Positions 36,562-45,861 of a stretch of DNA of 64,000 bases are shown here, in pieces (the first letter of the stretch is position 1; every line of letters begins with the position of its first letter). The DNA is from Aurantimonas aggregata (GTDB lineage: Bacteria; Pseudomonadota; Alphaproteobacteria; Rhizobiales; Rhizobiaceae), in NCBI RefSeq assembly GCF_010500835.1, contig NZ_JAAAMJ010000001.1, positions 372,001 to 436,000 on the forward strand. The letters are read 5' to 3'. A model generated the notes under the pieces. It made no database searches. It was not told the origin of the DNA and worked only from the letters and a program-made list of their open reading frames with translations. Made by a program: the position numbers and the translations under genes.

Positions 36562-39530
36562 GAGCTGACTTCCGCTCGAAGGGGGGGCGTGGCCGGCGCT
36601 GCGGCGGGGTCCAGTGCCGCGGCCAGGACCTGTGCGACATGGATCGCCTGGCGCTTCGTACCGTCGTCGATCTGGTGGCGGCAAGACGTTCCGTCGGCTA
36701 CGATCACCGCGTCGGCGGGCGCCGCCCGCACTGCCGGCAAGAGCGACAGCTCGCCCATCGCCATCGACACGTCGATCGTCGCCGCGTCGTAGCCGAAGGC
36801 GCCGGCCATGCCGCAGCAGGACGATTCGACGACCGACAACTCAAGGTCCGGAATCAGCCGCAGCGCAGCCTCCACCGCCGACATGGCGCCGAACGCCTTC
36901 TGGTGGCAGTGACCGTGCAGCAGCGCCGGGCGGCCGATCGGGCGCAGCTTCAAGGCAAGCCGCCCGGCCTTGTCCTCGCGCATCAGGAACTCCTCGAACA
37001 GCAGCGCATGCTCGGCGACCTGCTTGGCCGCCGCGCCCGGCACCAGCGCCAGGAATTCGTCCCGCAGCGTGAAGATGCACGAGGGCTCCAGCCCGACGAT
37101 GCTCCAGCCTCGTTCGATTTCCGGCAGCAGCGCGGCGATGGTGCGCTCGGCCTCGGCCTTCGCCCGGTCGAGCATGCCGGCGGCAAGATAGGTCCGTCCG
37201 CAGCAGAGCGCCCGGCCGCCTTCCGGAACACCTGCAATTTTCACGGCATAGCCCGCCGCCTCCAGCACGCGCACCGCCGCACGCAAGGTCTCGGGGTCGA
37301 ACCAGCGCCCGAACGTGTCGGCGAAGAGCACGACGCCTTTCGTTTCCGGCCGTCGCCCCGCCACCCTGCCTTCGACGTCGCGGAACCAGTCGCGCCGGAA
37401 GCGCGGCAGCGAGCGGCGCTTCGACAGGCCGAACAGCCGCTCCGACAACGCCGCCAGCGCCGGGATCCGGTCGCGCAGTCCGACCAAACCGGAAAACCGC
37501 GCGGCGAACGGAGCATAGCGCGGCAGGCCGGCGATCAGCCGGTCCTTCAGCGAATAGCCCTTCGCCCGGCCCCGCTGGTAGAGCACCTCGCTCTTCATCT
37601 TCGCCATGTCGACGCCGGTGGGACATTCGCGCCGGCAGGCCTTGCAGGAAACGCACAATTGCAGCGTCTCGGCCATCTCGTCGGAGAGCAGCGCGTCCTT
37701 CCCGAGCTGTCCGGACAGCGCCAGCCGCAGCGTGTTGGCGCGGCCGCGCGTGACGTCGCGTTCATTGCGGGTGACGCGGTAGCTCGGGCACATCACGGCG
37801 CCGGCGGATTTGCGGCAGGCGCCGTTGTTGTTGCACATCTCGACGGCGCCCTGCAGCCCGCCCGCCGATCCCGGCCACGCCGACCAGTCGAAGCCGGTGG
37901 GCAGGTCCTCGACCGCATAGCCGGGCGGATAGCGCATCAGGCTGCGGTCATCCATCTTCGGCGCCGCGACGATCTTGCCGGGGTTGAGCCGGTTGCCGGG
38001 ATCGAAGGCGGCCTTCACCTCCTCGAAGGCGGCGACGATCCGGCCGCCGAACATCTGCGCGTGGAATTCCGAGCGGACGATGCCGTCGCCATGCTCGCCG
38101 GAATGCGAGCCCTTGTACTCGCGCACCATGGCGAACGCCTCCTCGGCGATCGCCCGCATCGCCTTGACGTCCTTGTCGAGCTTGATGTTGAGGAGCGGCC
38201 GCACGTGCAGGCAGCCTTCCGAGGCGTGCGCATACCAGGTGCCGCGCGTGCCGTGCTTCGCGAAGATCGCCGTCAGCCGGTCGGTGTAGTCGGCGAGGTG
38301 TTCCAGCGGCACCGCGCAGTCCTCGACGAAGGAGACCGGCTTTCCCTCCTCCTTCATCGACATCATGATGTTGAGGCCGGCGGCCCGCAACTCGGCGATC
38401 GCCGTCTGCAGCTTCAGGTCGGACACGGCGACGACGCCGCCCTCGTGCGCCGCGCCGCGTCCGAAGCCGTAGCCGAGGCCGCCCATCACGTCCTCGAGTG
38501 CCGCCATGCTGGCGGCGTTCTCGTCCGGCTCGTCGGCGAATTCGACCAGCAGCAGCGCCGCCGGATCGCCTTCGACGAAGGCCTCCAGCGTCGGCACGAA
38601 CATGTCGATCCGCCGGGCGAGCCCGATCATCGTCGCATCGACGAGTTCGACCGAGGTCGGCTTCAACGCCACCAGGTGCTGCGCCGCCTCCATCGCGGCG
38701 CAGAAGGTCGGGAAATGGCAGGCCCCGAGCAGCCTTGTCGGCTTCGGCAGCGGCGACAGGGCGATCTCGATGGCGGTCGAGATGCCGAGCGTGCCTTCCG
38801 AGCCGACGAGGAGATGCGCGAGATTCACTGGCTCGAAGGCCGGCGTCAGCGCGTCGAGATTGTAGCCGCCGACCCGCCGCTGCACCGCCGGGAAGCGCCT
38901 TGCGATCTCGTCCGCCTCGCGCCGGCCGAGTGCCAGCATCGCGGCGACGAGGTCGCGCGGCGGCTCGCCTGAGGCGTTCTGGTCAAGTCGGCCGAAATGG
39001 CCCACCGTGCCGTCGGCGAGGATCGCATCGATGGCGATGACGTTGTCGCGCGTCGTGCCGTAGCGCAGCGAGCGGGCGCCGCAGGAATTGTTGCCGACCA
39101 TCCCGCCGATCGTCGCCCGCGAGGCGGTCGAGACATCGACGGGAAACCACAGGCCGTGCGGCTTGAGCAGCCGGTTGAGATCGTCGAGGACGATGCCCGG
39201 CTCGACCAGCGCGCGTCGCCCGGCGACGTCGAGCTCGAGCAGGCGGTTCAGGTATTTCGACGTGTCGACGATCAGCCCTGAAGTGACCGTCTGGCCGCAT
39301 TGCGACGTGCCGCCGCCCCGCATGGTCAGCGCCAGCCCCTCCTCGCGGGCCGCATCGAGCGCCGCCGCGACGTCGCCGGTCGTCTTCGCCACGACGACGC
39401 CTGCCGGCATGATCTGGTAGATCGAGGCATCCGTTGCGTAGCGGCCGCGGGTGAAGCGGTCGAGATGTACGTCGCCGACGATCTCCCGCGACAGCCGGCG
39501 CGCCAGACCCGGCCGGATCATCTCGCCCAT
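36558..39530 (-). CDS. FAD-linked oxidoreductase/4Fe-4S/CCG-domain fusion (D-2-hydroxyacid dehydrogenase type)
   Basis: A 990-residue flavoprotein of the YdiJ/GlcD-GlcF fusion type. The FAD-binding PCMH domain is N-terminal (NNSCGARSLRYGTTRDN near 140), followed by a FAD-oxidase C-terminal domain to about 550. Then come two cysteine clusters for iron-sulfur binding (CNNNGACRKSAGAVMCP and CVSCKACRRECP) and two CCG motifs (ALCCGRT, SSCCGMAG). Such enzymes oxidise D-lactate, glycolate or D-2-hydroxyglutarate to 2-oxoacids. I start at 39530, with GGGGGAG 9 nt upstream. An ATG at 39581 lacks a ribosome-binding site and lies by the palindromes. Confidence 0.87.
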   Translation of the reverse strand: MGEMIRPGLARRLSREIVGDVHLDRFTRGRYATDASIYQIMPAGVVVAKTTGDVAAALDAAREEGLALTMRGGGTSQCGQTVTSGLIVDTSKYLNRLLELDVAGRRALVEPGIVLDDLNRLLKPHGLWFPVDVSTASRATIGGMVGNNSCGARSLRYGTTRDNVIAIDAILADGTVGHFGRLDQNASGEPPRDLVAAMLALGRREADEIARRFPAVQRRVGGYNLDALTPAFEPVNLAHLLVGSEGTLGISTAIEIALSPLPKPTRLLGACHFPTFCAAMEAAQHLVALKPTSVELVDATMIGLARRIDMFVPTLEAFVEGDPAALLLVEFADEPDENAASMAALEDVMGGLGYGFGRGAAHEGGVVAVSDLKLQTAIAELRAAGLNIMMSMKEEGKPVSFVEDCAVPLEHLADYTDRLTAIFAKHGTRGTWYAHASEGCLHVRPLLNIKLDKDVKAMRAIAEEAFAMVREYKGSHSGEHGDGIVRSEFHAQMFGGRIVAAFEEVKAAFDPGNRLNPGKIVAAPKMDDRSLMRYPPGYAVEDLPTGFDWSAWPGSAGGLQGAVEMCNNNGACRKSAGAVMCPSYRVTRNERDVTRGRANTLRLALSGQLGKDALLSDEMAETLQLCVSCKACRRECPTGVDMAKMKSEVLYQRGRAKGYSLKDRLIAGLPRYAPFAARFSGLVGLRDRIPALAALSERLFGLSKRRSLPRFRRDWFRDVEGRVAGRRPETKGVVLFADTFGRWFDPETLRAAVRVLEAAGYAVKIAGVPEGGRALCCGRTYLAAGMLDRAKAEAERTIAALLPEIERGWSIVGLEPSCIFTLRDEFLALVPGAAAKQVAEHALLFEEFLMREDKAGRLALKLRPIGRPALLHGHCHQKAFGAMSAVEAALRLIPDLELSVVESSCCGMAGAFGYDAATIDVSMAMGELSLLPAVRAAPADAVIVADGTSCRHQIDDGTKRQAIHVAQVLAAALDPAAAPATPPLRAEVSS

Positions 39531-39582
39531 GTCGGCAGGCTCCCCCGGCAGCGATAATGACGCTGCCCGCTTGACACGCATA

Positions 39583-39605
39583 ATGAATTCATAATCCAAT
39601 TGGAT
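39583..39605. promoter_or_regulatory. Twin palindromes in the divergent promoter region, candidate GntR operator
   Basis: ATGAATTCAT (39583-39592) and ATCCAATTGGAT (39594-39605) are two adjacent perfect palindromes in an AT-rich island. They lie between the divergent oxidoreductase-GntR and aminotransferase-TRAP operons. FCD-type GntR proteins bind short palindromes, often with TTGGAT/ATCCAA-like halves. This is the best place for the local regulator to act on both directions. Confidence 0.55.
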
Positions 39606-39689
39606 GGCAAAAATTCGCAGCGCCGGCAAGAGCGCAGCAGAGCAAGCGGATCACTTGCGCGTAAGCGCCGATCCTGAGGAGACGCCATC

Positions 39690-40886
39690 GTGACCTACCG
39701 AGCCGGCCGGCATTTTCTGCAGATCCCCGGCCCCACCAACGTTCCCGACCGCGTCCTCCGCGCCATGGACATGCCGACGATCGATCATCGCGGGCCTGAC
39801 TTCCAGGCCATGGCGAAGCGGGTGCTGACCGGGATCCGCAGCGTCTTCAAGACGGCCAATCCGGTGGTGATCTATCCGGGATCGGGCACCGGCGCGTGGG
39901 AAGCAGCGCTCGTCAACACGCTGTCGCCGGGCGACCTTGTGCTGATGTACGAAACCGGCCACTTCGCCTCACTGTGGAAGAAGCTGGCCGAACGGCTCGG
40001 GCTGCGGACCGAGTTCATCACCGGTGACTGGCGCCACGGCGCCGACGCCGCGGCGATCGGCGAGCGCCTCAAGGCCGATACCGAGCACGAGATCAAGGCG
40101 GTCTGCGTCGTCCACAACGAGACCTCCACCGGCTGCGTCTCGCCGATCGGCGACATCCGCAAGGCGATCGACGCGGCGGGCCATCCCGCCCTGTTCCTCG
40201 TCGACACCATCTCCTCGCTCGCCTCGATCGACTCTCGCCACGACGAATGGGGCGTCGACGTCACCGTCGGCGGCTCGCAGAAGGGGCTGATGCTGCCGCC
40301 GGGCCTCTCGTTCAACGCCCTTTCGGACAAGGCGATCGCGGCCCAGGCCGGCGCGAAGATGCCGCGCTCCTACTGGGCGTGGGACGAGATGCTGGCGATG
40401 AACCCGAACGGGTTCTTCCCCTCCACCCCGGCGACCAACCTGCTCTACGGCCTCGACGCGGCACTGGAGATGCTGGACGAGGAAGGCTTGGAGAACGTCT
40501 TCGCCCGCCACCAGCGCCATGCCGCGGCGACGCGCGCGGCGGTCGACGCATGGGGCCTCGAGATCCTGTGCGCCGAGCCGGCGCATCATTCCGGCGCCCT
40601 CACCGCCGTCTTGATGCCGGACGGCAAGGGAGCCGATGCGCTCCGCAAGACGATCCTCGAGCATTTCGACATGTCGCTCGGTGCCGGCCTGTCGAAGCTC
40701 GCCGACAAGATCTTCCGGATCGGCCATCTCGGCGACTTCAACGACCTCACGCTCGTCGGGACGCTGGGAGGCGTCGAGATGGGTCTGAAGCTGGCCGGGG
40801 TGAAGCACCGGTCTGGCGGTGTCGACGCGGCGATGGCGGTTCTCGCCGCGGCAGCACCAACGGAGGCGCGGCAGGCAGCGGAATAG
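39690..40886 (+). CDS. Class V aminotransferase, glyoxylate type (AGXT/serine-glyoxylate-like)
   Basis: A 398-residue PLP-dependent fold-type I enzyme of the alanine/serine/aspartate-glyoxylate aminotransferase family. It opens with FLQIPGPTNVPDRVLRAM, carries the PLP lysine at Lys198 in GGSQKGLMLPPG and the cofactor Asp in LFLVDTISSLAS. It would convert glyoxylate to glycine using an amino-acid donor. The start is GTG with AGGAGA upstream. First gene of a long plus-strand run through the TRAP transporter to gcvP, which gives glyoxylate as acceptor good contextual support. The donor is undetermined. Confidence 0.88.
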   Translation: MTYRAGRHFLQIPGPTNVPDRVLRAMDMPTIDHRGPDFQAMAKRVLTGIRSVFKTANPVVIYPGSGTGAWEAALVNTLSPGDLVLMYETGHFASLWKKLAERLGLRTEFITGDWRHGADAAAIGERLKADTEHEIKAVCVVHNETSTGCVSPIGDIRKAIDAAGHPALFLVDTISSLASIDSRHDEWGVDVTVGGSQKGLMLPPGLSFNALSDKAIAAQAGAKMPRSYWAWDEMLAMNPNGFFPSTPATNLLYGLDAALEMLDEEGLENVFARHQRHAAATRAAVDAWGLEILCAEPAHHSGALTAVLMPDGKGADALRKTILEHFDMSLGAGLSKLADKIFRIGHLGDFNDLTLVGTLGGVEMGLKLAGVKHRSGGVDAAMAVLAAAAPTEARQAAE

Positions 40887-40949
40887 GCGGAGAAGACCAA
40901 CGGGCGGTTGAGGAGCCGTCCGCCAACGACAATAACGGGAGGAAGACCA

Positions 40950-41927
40950 ATGACGATACGCAGATTGATGCTCGGCGTCGCCGCGGCGGCGCTGCTTGCT
41001 CCGACCGCGGGCGCCGGGGCGCAGGAAACCCTCGATCTCGGCCATGTCGGCGACCCCGGCTCGCTCTACGAGGCGACGGCGGAGAATTTCGCAGAATGCG
41101 TCGCCGCGACCGGCACGGCGACCGTGCAGGTGTACGGCTCCTCGCAGCTCGGCAGCGACGAGGAGATGCTGCAGAAGCTGAAGCTCGGACAGATCGACTT
41201 TTCCGTGCCCTCGTCGGTGATGAGCTCGGTGTCGCCGATCTTCGGCGTCTTCGAGATGCCGTATCTGATCAAGAGCCGCGAGCACATGAAGAAGGTCCGC
41301 GACGAAAAGCGCGACACCTTCGTCGAAGCCGCCGCGGGCCGCGGCTACCAGATCCTCGGCTTCTGGGAGAACGGCTTCCGCCACGTGACCAGCAACGCCA
41401 AGCCGGTCAACGTCCCGGCCGACCTGCAGGGCATCAAGCTGCGCGTGCCGAAGGGCGAGTGGCGGGTGAAGATGTTCCAGAGCTACGGCGCCAACCCGAC
41501 GCCGATGGCCTTCTCGGAAGTCTTCACGGCGCTGCAGACCGGGGTCATCGACGGCCAGGAGAACCCGCTCGCCCAGATCTATTCTGGCCGCTTCCAGGAA
41601 GTGCAGAAGTTCATGTCGATGACCGGGCACGTCTATTCGCCGGCCTTCCTCGCCACCTCCTCGCGGAACTGGGACGGCTGGGACGATGAGCTGAAGACCG
41701 CCATCCAGGATTGCGCCACAAAGTCCAGCGACTTCGCCTATGAGCGCTCGCAGCAGATGGACGACGAACTCGTCGGCAAGATCGAGGAAGCCGGCGTCGC
41801 GGTGAACGAGGCCGACAAGGACGCCTTCATCGAGGCATCCGCGCCGATCTACGAGGAGTTCGGGACGCAGGTCGAAGGCGGCCAGAAGCTGGTCGAGGAC
41901 ATCCAGGCGCTCGCCGCCGGGTCCTGA
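40950..41927 (+). CDS. TRAP transporter substrate-binding protein (DctP type)
   Basis: A 325-residue periplasmic protein. The signal peptide is about residues 1-24 (GAGAQ). The DctP fold is recognisable by GSSQLGSDEEMLQKLKLGQI near 64, by the ligand-carboxylate Arg region LQGIKLRVPK near 152 and by ALQTGVIDGQENP near 190. It binds an organic acid for the following DctQ/DctM proteins. The start at 40950 has GGGAGG about 8 nt before. The ligand is not predictable in detail; the neighbouring enzymes suggest a hydroxy- or oxo-acid. Confidence 0.9.
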   Translation: MTIRRLMLGVAAAALLAPTAGAGAQETLDLGHVGDPGSLYEATAENFAECVAATGTATVQVYGSSQLGSDEEMLQKLKLGQIDFSVPSSVMSSVSPIFGVFEMPYLIKSREHMKKVRDEKRDTFVEAAAGRGYQILGFWENGFRHVTSNAKPVNVPADLQGIKLRVPKGEWRVKMFQSYGANPTPMAFSEVFTALQTGVIDGQENPLAQIYSGRFQEVQKFMSMTGHVYSPAFLATSSRNWDGWDDELKTAIQDCATKSSDFAYERSQQMDDELVGKIEEAGVAVNEADKDAFIEASAPIYEEFGTQVEGGQKLVEDIQALAAGS

Positions 41928-42033
41928 TCTCGGCGATCCGCGTCCTTTCTTCGGGTGCCGGTCGACGCGTCGGCCGGCACCCTTCTCCCTGCATCGACGA
42001 TGAAACGGCGTCCGGCGGACGCGGGAGGCGAAA

Positions 42034-42567
42034 TTGCGCCAGCTGGCAAGAATCCTGGGCGAGTTTCTGACCTGGGTAGTGATCGGGCTGATGGTGGGCC
42101 TGACAGCCGTCGTCGTCGCCGCGGTGATCTATCGGAAGCTCGGTGCGTCGCTCTCATGGTACGACGAGATCGCCGGCGTCCTCCTCGCCTGGATCACCTA
42201 TTACGGAGCAGCACTCGCGGCCCTGAAGCGCAGCCACATCGGCTTCGACGACGTGCTGCTTTCGCTGCCGCTGCCGGCCCGCAAGGCAGCGGTCATCCTC
42301 TCCGAGGGGCTGGTGATCCTGTTCTTCGTGCTGCTCGCATGGTCGGGGCTGGAGGTTCTCGCCATCCTCCAGGGCGAGACACTCGTCAGCCTGACCTGGG
42401 TCCCGGTCGCCCTCACACAGTCGATCATCCCGATCGGTGCGATCCTGTTCATCGTCGCAGAGCTGCTGAGCGTCCCCGACTACTGGCGCGACGTGATGGC
42501 CGGACGCTCCGTCGAGCACCCGCCGATGGCGCACGGCGCCTCACCCGACAAGGGCCATCACCCATGA
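42034..42567 (+). CDS. TRAP transporter small membrane subunit (DctQ type)
   Basis: A 177-residue protein with four membrane segments and the DctQ stretch WYDEIAGVLLAWITYYGAA near residue 42. It starts at a TTG preceded by GGGAGG, the only start that keeps the first helix whole. Its stop overlaps the dctM start (ATGA at 42564-42567). It connects the periplasmic binding protein with the large transport subunit. Confidence 0.88.
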   Translation: MRQLARILGEFLTWVVIGLMVGLTAVVVAAVIYRKLGASLSWYDEIAGVLLAWITYYGAALAALKRSHIGFDDVLLSLPLPARKAAVILSEGLVILFFVLLAWSGLEVLAILQGETLVSLTWVPVALTQSIIPIGAILFIVAELLSVPDYWRDVMAGRSVEHPPMAHGASPDKGHHP

Positions 42568-43844
42568 TGATGTTCGTGATCTTCATCGCGCTCGTCGCGA
42601 TGGTGTGCATCAACGTGCCGATCGCCATCGCGCTGGCGCTGGCGGCCGTGCTCGCGGTCTTCATCAGCGACGGCGGCGCCGCGCTCGTGACCATCGCGCT
42701 CGACATGTACAACGGCGCTCGATCGTTTTCCCTGATCGCCATCCCGATGTTCGTGCTGGCCGGCGCCATCATGAACGCCACCGGCATCACCCGGCGCCTG
42801 ATCGCCTTCGTCTCCGCCGTCATCGGCTTCGTGCGGGGCGGGCTGGCGATGGTCAATGTCGGCGTGTCGCTGTTCTTCGCCGAGATTTCCGGCTCGGCCG
42901 TCGCCGACGTGGCGGCCATGGGCTCGATCATCATTCCGGAGATGAAGAAGCGCGGCTATCCCGCCCCCTTCGCGGCGGCGATCACCTCGTCCTCGGCCTC
43001 GCTCGCCATCATCATCCCGCCGTCGATCCCGATGATCCTCTATGCGGTCGCCGCCGGCACCAGCATCGAGCAGCTCTTCGTCGCCGGCATCGTGCCGGGC
43101 CTGATCGGTGCCGCCGGTCTGATGGGCGTCGCCTACTATTACGCGGTGAAGTACAATCTGCCGATGGAGGAGGCCTTCAACCTCCGCCAGCTGCGCAGGA
43201 CCTTCGTCGAGGCGCTGCCGACCTTCTCGCTGCCGGTGATCATCCTCGGCGGCATCTTCGGCGGCTTCGTCACCGCCACCGAGGGCGCCGGCCTTGCCGT
43301 CGTCGCGGCCATCCTCGTCGGCATCTGGTACCGCGAGGTCGATTGGCGCCAGCTCAAGCAGGCCATGCTCGAGGGTGGCATCCAGACCGCCGTGGTGATG
43401 CTGCTGGTCGCCGCCTCGATCCTGATGGGCAGCTATCTGACCCAGGCGCGCGTGCCACAGCAGCTGGCCGCAGGCATCCTCGACATCACGTCAAACCAGT
43501 ATCTGATCCTTCTGATTCTCAACGTCTTCTTCCTGATCATCGGGTTCTTCCTGCACTCCGCCGCGGCGATCATTCTGGTCGTGCCGGTGATCGTGCCGCT
43601 GATCCAGCAGGCCGGGATCGACCCGGTGCATTTCGGCCTCGTGGTGACGCTGAACCTGGCCATCGGGCAGCAGACCCCGCCGGTCGCCTCGGTGCTGATC
43701 ACCGCCTGCTCGATCGCCAAGGCGAACATATGGGAGGTCTCGAAGGCGAACCTGCCCTTTGTCGGCGTGCTGTTGTTCGTGCTCCTGCTTTGCACCTATG
43801 TGCCGGCAGTCCCGATGTTCCTGGTCGAATATTTCTACAGGTAG
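42564..43844 (+). CDS. TRAP transporter large membrane subunit (DctM type)
   Basis: A 426-residue transport subunit with about twelve membrane segments. Family landmarks are SFSLIAIPMFVLAGAIMNAT near 52, FFAEISGSAVADVAAMGSI near 95 and SASLAIIIPPSIPMILYA near 147. It imports the substrate with sodium. The start overlaps the dctQ stop. The crotonase gene begins 4 nt after its stop, so uptake and catabolism are on one transcript. Confidence 0.92.
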   Translation: MMMFVIFIALVAMVCINVPIAIALALAAVLAVFISDGGAALVTIALDMYNGARSFSLIAIPMFVLAGAIMNATGITRRLIAFVSAVIGFVRGGLAMVNVGVSLFFAEISGSAVADVAAMGSIIIPEMKKRGYPAPFAAAITSSSASLAIIIPPSIPMILYAVAAGTSIEQLFVAGIVPGLIGAAGLMGVAYYYAVKYNLPMEEAFNLRQLRRTFVEALPTFSLPVIILGGIFGGFVTATEGAGLAVVAAILVGIWYREVDWRQLKQAMLEGGIQTAVVMLLVAASILMGSYLTQARVPQQLAAGILDITSNQYLILLILNVFFLIIGFFLHSAAAIILVVPVIVPLIQQAGIDPVHFGLVVTLNLAIGQQTPPVASVLITACSIAKANIWEVSKANLPFVGVLLFVLLLCTYVPAVPMFLVEYFYR

Positions 43845-43848
43845 CCCG

Positions 43849-44631
43849 ATGAGTCATGACGAACTCCTCTACGAAATCCGCGGAACGACGGGCTGGATCA
43901 CGCTGAACCGGCCGCAGGCCCGCAACGCGCTGACCTTCGCCATGTACGAGGGCCTGGCCGATATCTGCCGGACGGTGCCGACCGACGGCTCGGTAAAGTG
44001 CCTCGTCGTCACCGGGGCCGGCGAGAAGGCCTTTGCCGCCGGCACCGACATGACGCAGTTCCGCGGCTTTTCCACCGACCAGGACGCGCTCGACTACGAG
44101 CACAAGATGGATGTCGTGCTGGGCGCGGTGGAAGCCTGCCCGCTGCCGATCATCGCGGCGCTATCAGGCGCCTGCACAGGCGGTGGCGCCGGCATCGCGG
44201 CAGCCTGCGACATTCGCATCACGACGGCGGATCTGCGCTTCGGTTTCCCGATCGCCCGCACCCTCGGCAACTGCCTGTCGATCGCCAATCTGTCGCGCCT
44301 CTCGGGCCTGATGGGTCCCGGCCGCACCAAGGAGATCATCTTCACCGCCCGCCTCCTCGGAGCCGAGGAAGCACTTTCCTGCGGCCTGGTGTCGGAGGTC
44401 GTCGCCGACCACGCGGCGCTGCTCGCCCGCGCCGGGGAACTCGCCACGCTGCTGGCGGGCCACGCGCCGATCACGCTCGCCACCAACAAGGAAGCGCTGC
44501 GGCGGCTGCGCGTCGAAGGCGCCGGCGCCAACGACCGCGACCTCGTGGTCAGGGCCTATATGAGCGAGGATTTCAAGGAGGGCATGGAAGCCTTTCTCGG
44601 CAAGCGCAAACCCGAATGGAAGGGCCGCTGA
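43849..44631 (+). CDS. Enoyl-CoA hydratase/isomerase family protein
   Basis: A 260-residue crotonase-fold enzyme. The oxyanion-hole segments are GAGEKAFAAGTDMTQF (about residues 59-74) and SGACTGGGAGIAAACDIR (about 105-122). The usual catalytic glutamates of classical enoyl-CoA hydratases are not obvious, so the reaction may differ. It lies between the TRAP transporter and a CaiB-type CoA transferase (1-nt overlap), a pairing that suggests the imported acid is activated to a CoA ester and then hydrated, isomerised or cleaved. Confidence 0.85.
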   Translation: MSHDELLYEIRGTTGWITLNRPQARNALTFAMYEGLADICRTVPTDGSVKCLVVTGAGEKAFAAGTDMTQFRGFSTDQDALDYEHKMDVVLGAVEACPLPIIAALSGACTGGGAGIAAACDIRITTADLRFGFPIARTLGNCLSIANLSRLSGLMGPGRTKEIIFTARLLGAEEALSCGLVSEVVADHAALLARAGELATLLAGHAPITLATNKEALRRLRVEGAGANDRDLVVRAYMSEDFKEGMEAFLGKRKPEWKGR

Positions 44632-45848
44632 TGGCTGCCGCCAAGGGCCCGCTCGAGGGCATGAAGGTCGTCGAGCTGGCCCATATCATGGCCGGCCCGG
44701 TCTGCGGCATGATGCTCGCCGACATGGGCGCCGACGTCGTCAAGGTCGAGAAGCCGGAGGGCGACGACACCCGCCGCTTCCTGCCGCCGGACATCAACGG
44801 CGAATCCGCCGCCTACATGATGATGAACCGCAACAAGCGCGGCATCGTCCTCGACCTGAAGAGCGAGGACGGCAAGGCCGTGCTGCGGCGCATGCTGGAG
44901 ACCGCCGACGTCGTCATCGAGAACTACCGCATGGGCACGATGGAGAAGCTCGGCCTTGGCTACGAGACGCTGCGCAAGGCCAATCCCGGGCTGATCTACT
45001 GCGAGATCTCCGGCTTCGGCCGCACCGGCCCCTATGCCGGCCGCGGCGGCTTCGACCTGATCGCGCAAGGGATGAGCGGACTGATGTCGATCACCGGCGA
45101 GGGCGCCGGCCGCCCACCGGTGAAGTCCGGCGCGCCGGTCACCGACATCACCGCCGGCATTCTCGGCGCGCTCGGCTGCGCCGCCGCCTATGCCCGCAAG
45201 CTGCAGACCGGCGAGGGCCAGAGGGTCGACACCTCGCTGTTCGAGGCCGGCATCACCCACACCTACTGGCAATCGGCCATCGCCTTCGCCACCGGCGTGG
45301 CACCGGGACCGCTCGGCTCGGCGCATCCTCTGAACGCGCCCTACCAGGCCTTCCGCACCGCCGACGGCTGGATCAATCTGGGCGCCGCCAACCAGAAGAA
45401 CTGGGAGCGGATGCTGTCGGTCATCGGCGCCGAGGAACTGGCATCCGACCCGCGCTTCGGCAATAATCACGGCCGCATGCAGAATCTCCCCGCCCTTGCC
45501 GAAATCCTCGACGATCATTTCTCGACCCGGACGTCGGCCGAGTGGCTGGCGCAGCTCGAGGCCGCGGGCGTGCCCGCGGGGCCGGTGCTCGACGTCGGCG
45601 AGATGCACCGCGATCCGCAGACGCTTCATCGCGAGATGGTGGTCGAGACCACCCATCCGAAGGCCGGCCCCGTCAAGGCGATCGGCCTGCCGATCAAGTT
45701 TTCCGGCACGCCCGGCGGTGTCACGCGCCCGGCCCCGCTGCTGGGGCAGCACAGCCGCGAAGTCCTGGCGGAATATGGCTGGGACGACGACGCCGTCGAC
45801 GGCTTCCTCGCCTCCGGCGCGGTCCGAGAGAGTGCGGCCGGCCGTTGA
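44631..45848 (+). CDS. CaiB/BaiF-family (class III) CoA transferase
   Basis: A 405-residue class III CoA transferase. N-terminal GMKVVELAHIMAGPVCGMML and the ENYRMGTMEKLGLGYETL region are typical. The catalytic aspartate should be the Asp in PVTDITAG (about residue 175). It would move CoA between two carboxylic acids and so activate the catabolic substrate. Start TGATG with the crotonase stop. Donor and acceptor cannot be read from sequence. Confidence 0.88.
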   Translation: MAAAKGPLEGMKVVELAHIMAGPVCGMMLADMGADVVKVEKPEGDDTRRFLPPDINGESAAYMMMNRNKRGIVLDLKSEDGKAVLRRMLETADVVIENYRMGTMEKLGLGYETLRKANPGLIYCEISGFGRTGPYAGRGGFDLIAQGMSGLMSITGEGAGRPPVKSGAPVTDITAGILGALGCAAAYARKLQTGEGQRVDTSLFEAGITHTYWQSAIAFATGVAPGPLGSAHPLNAPYQAFRTADGWINLGAANQKNWERMLSVIGAEELASDPRFGNNHGRMQNLPALAEILDDHFSTRTSAEWLAQLEAAGVPAGPVLDVGEMHRDPQTLHREMVVETTHPKAGPVKAIGLPIKFSGTPGGVTRPAPLLGQHSREVLAEYGWDDDAVDGFLASGAVRESAAGR

Positions 45849-45861
45849 TGGCAGGACGCGC

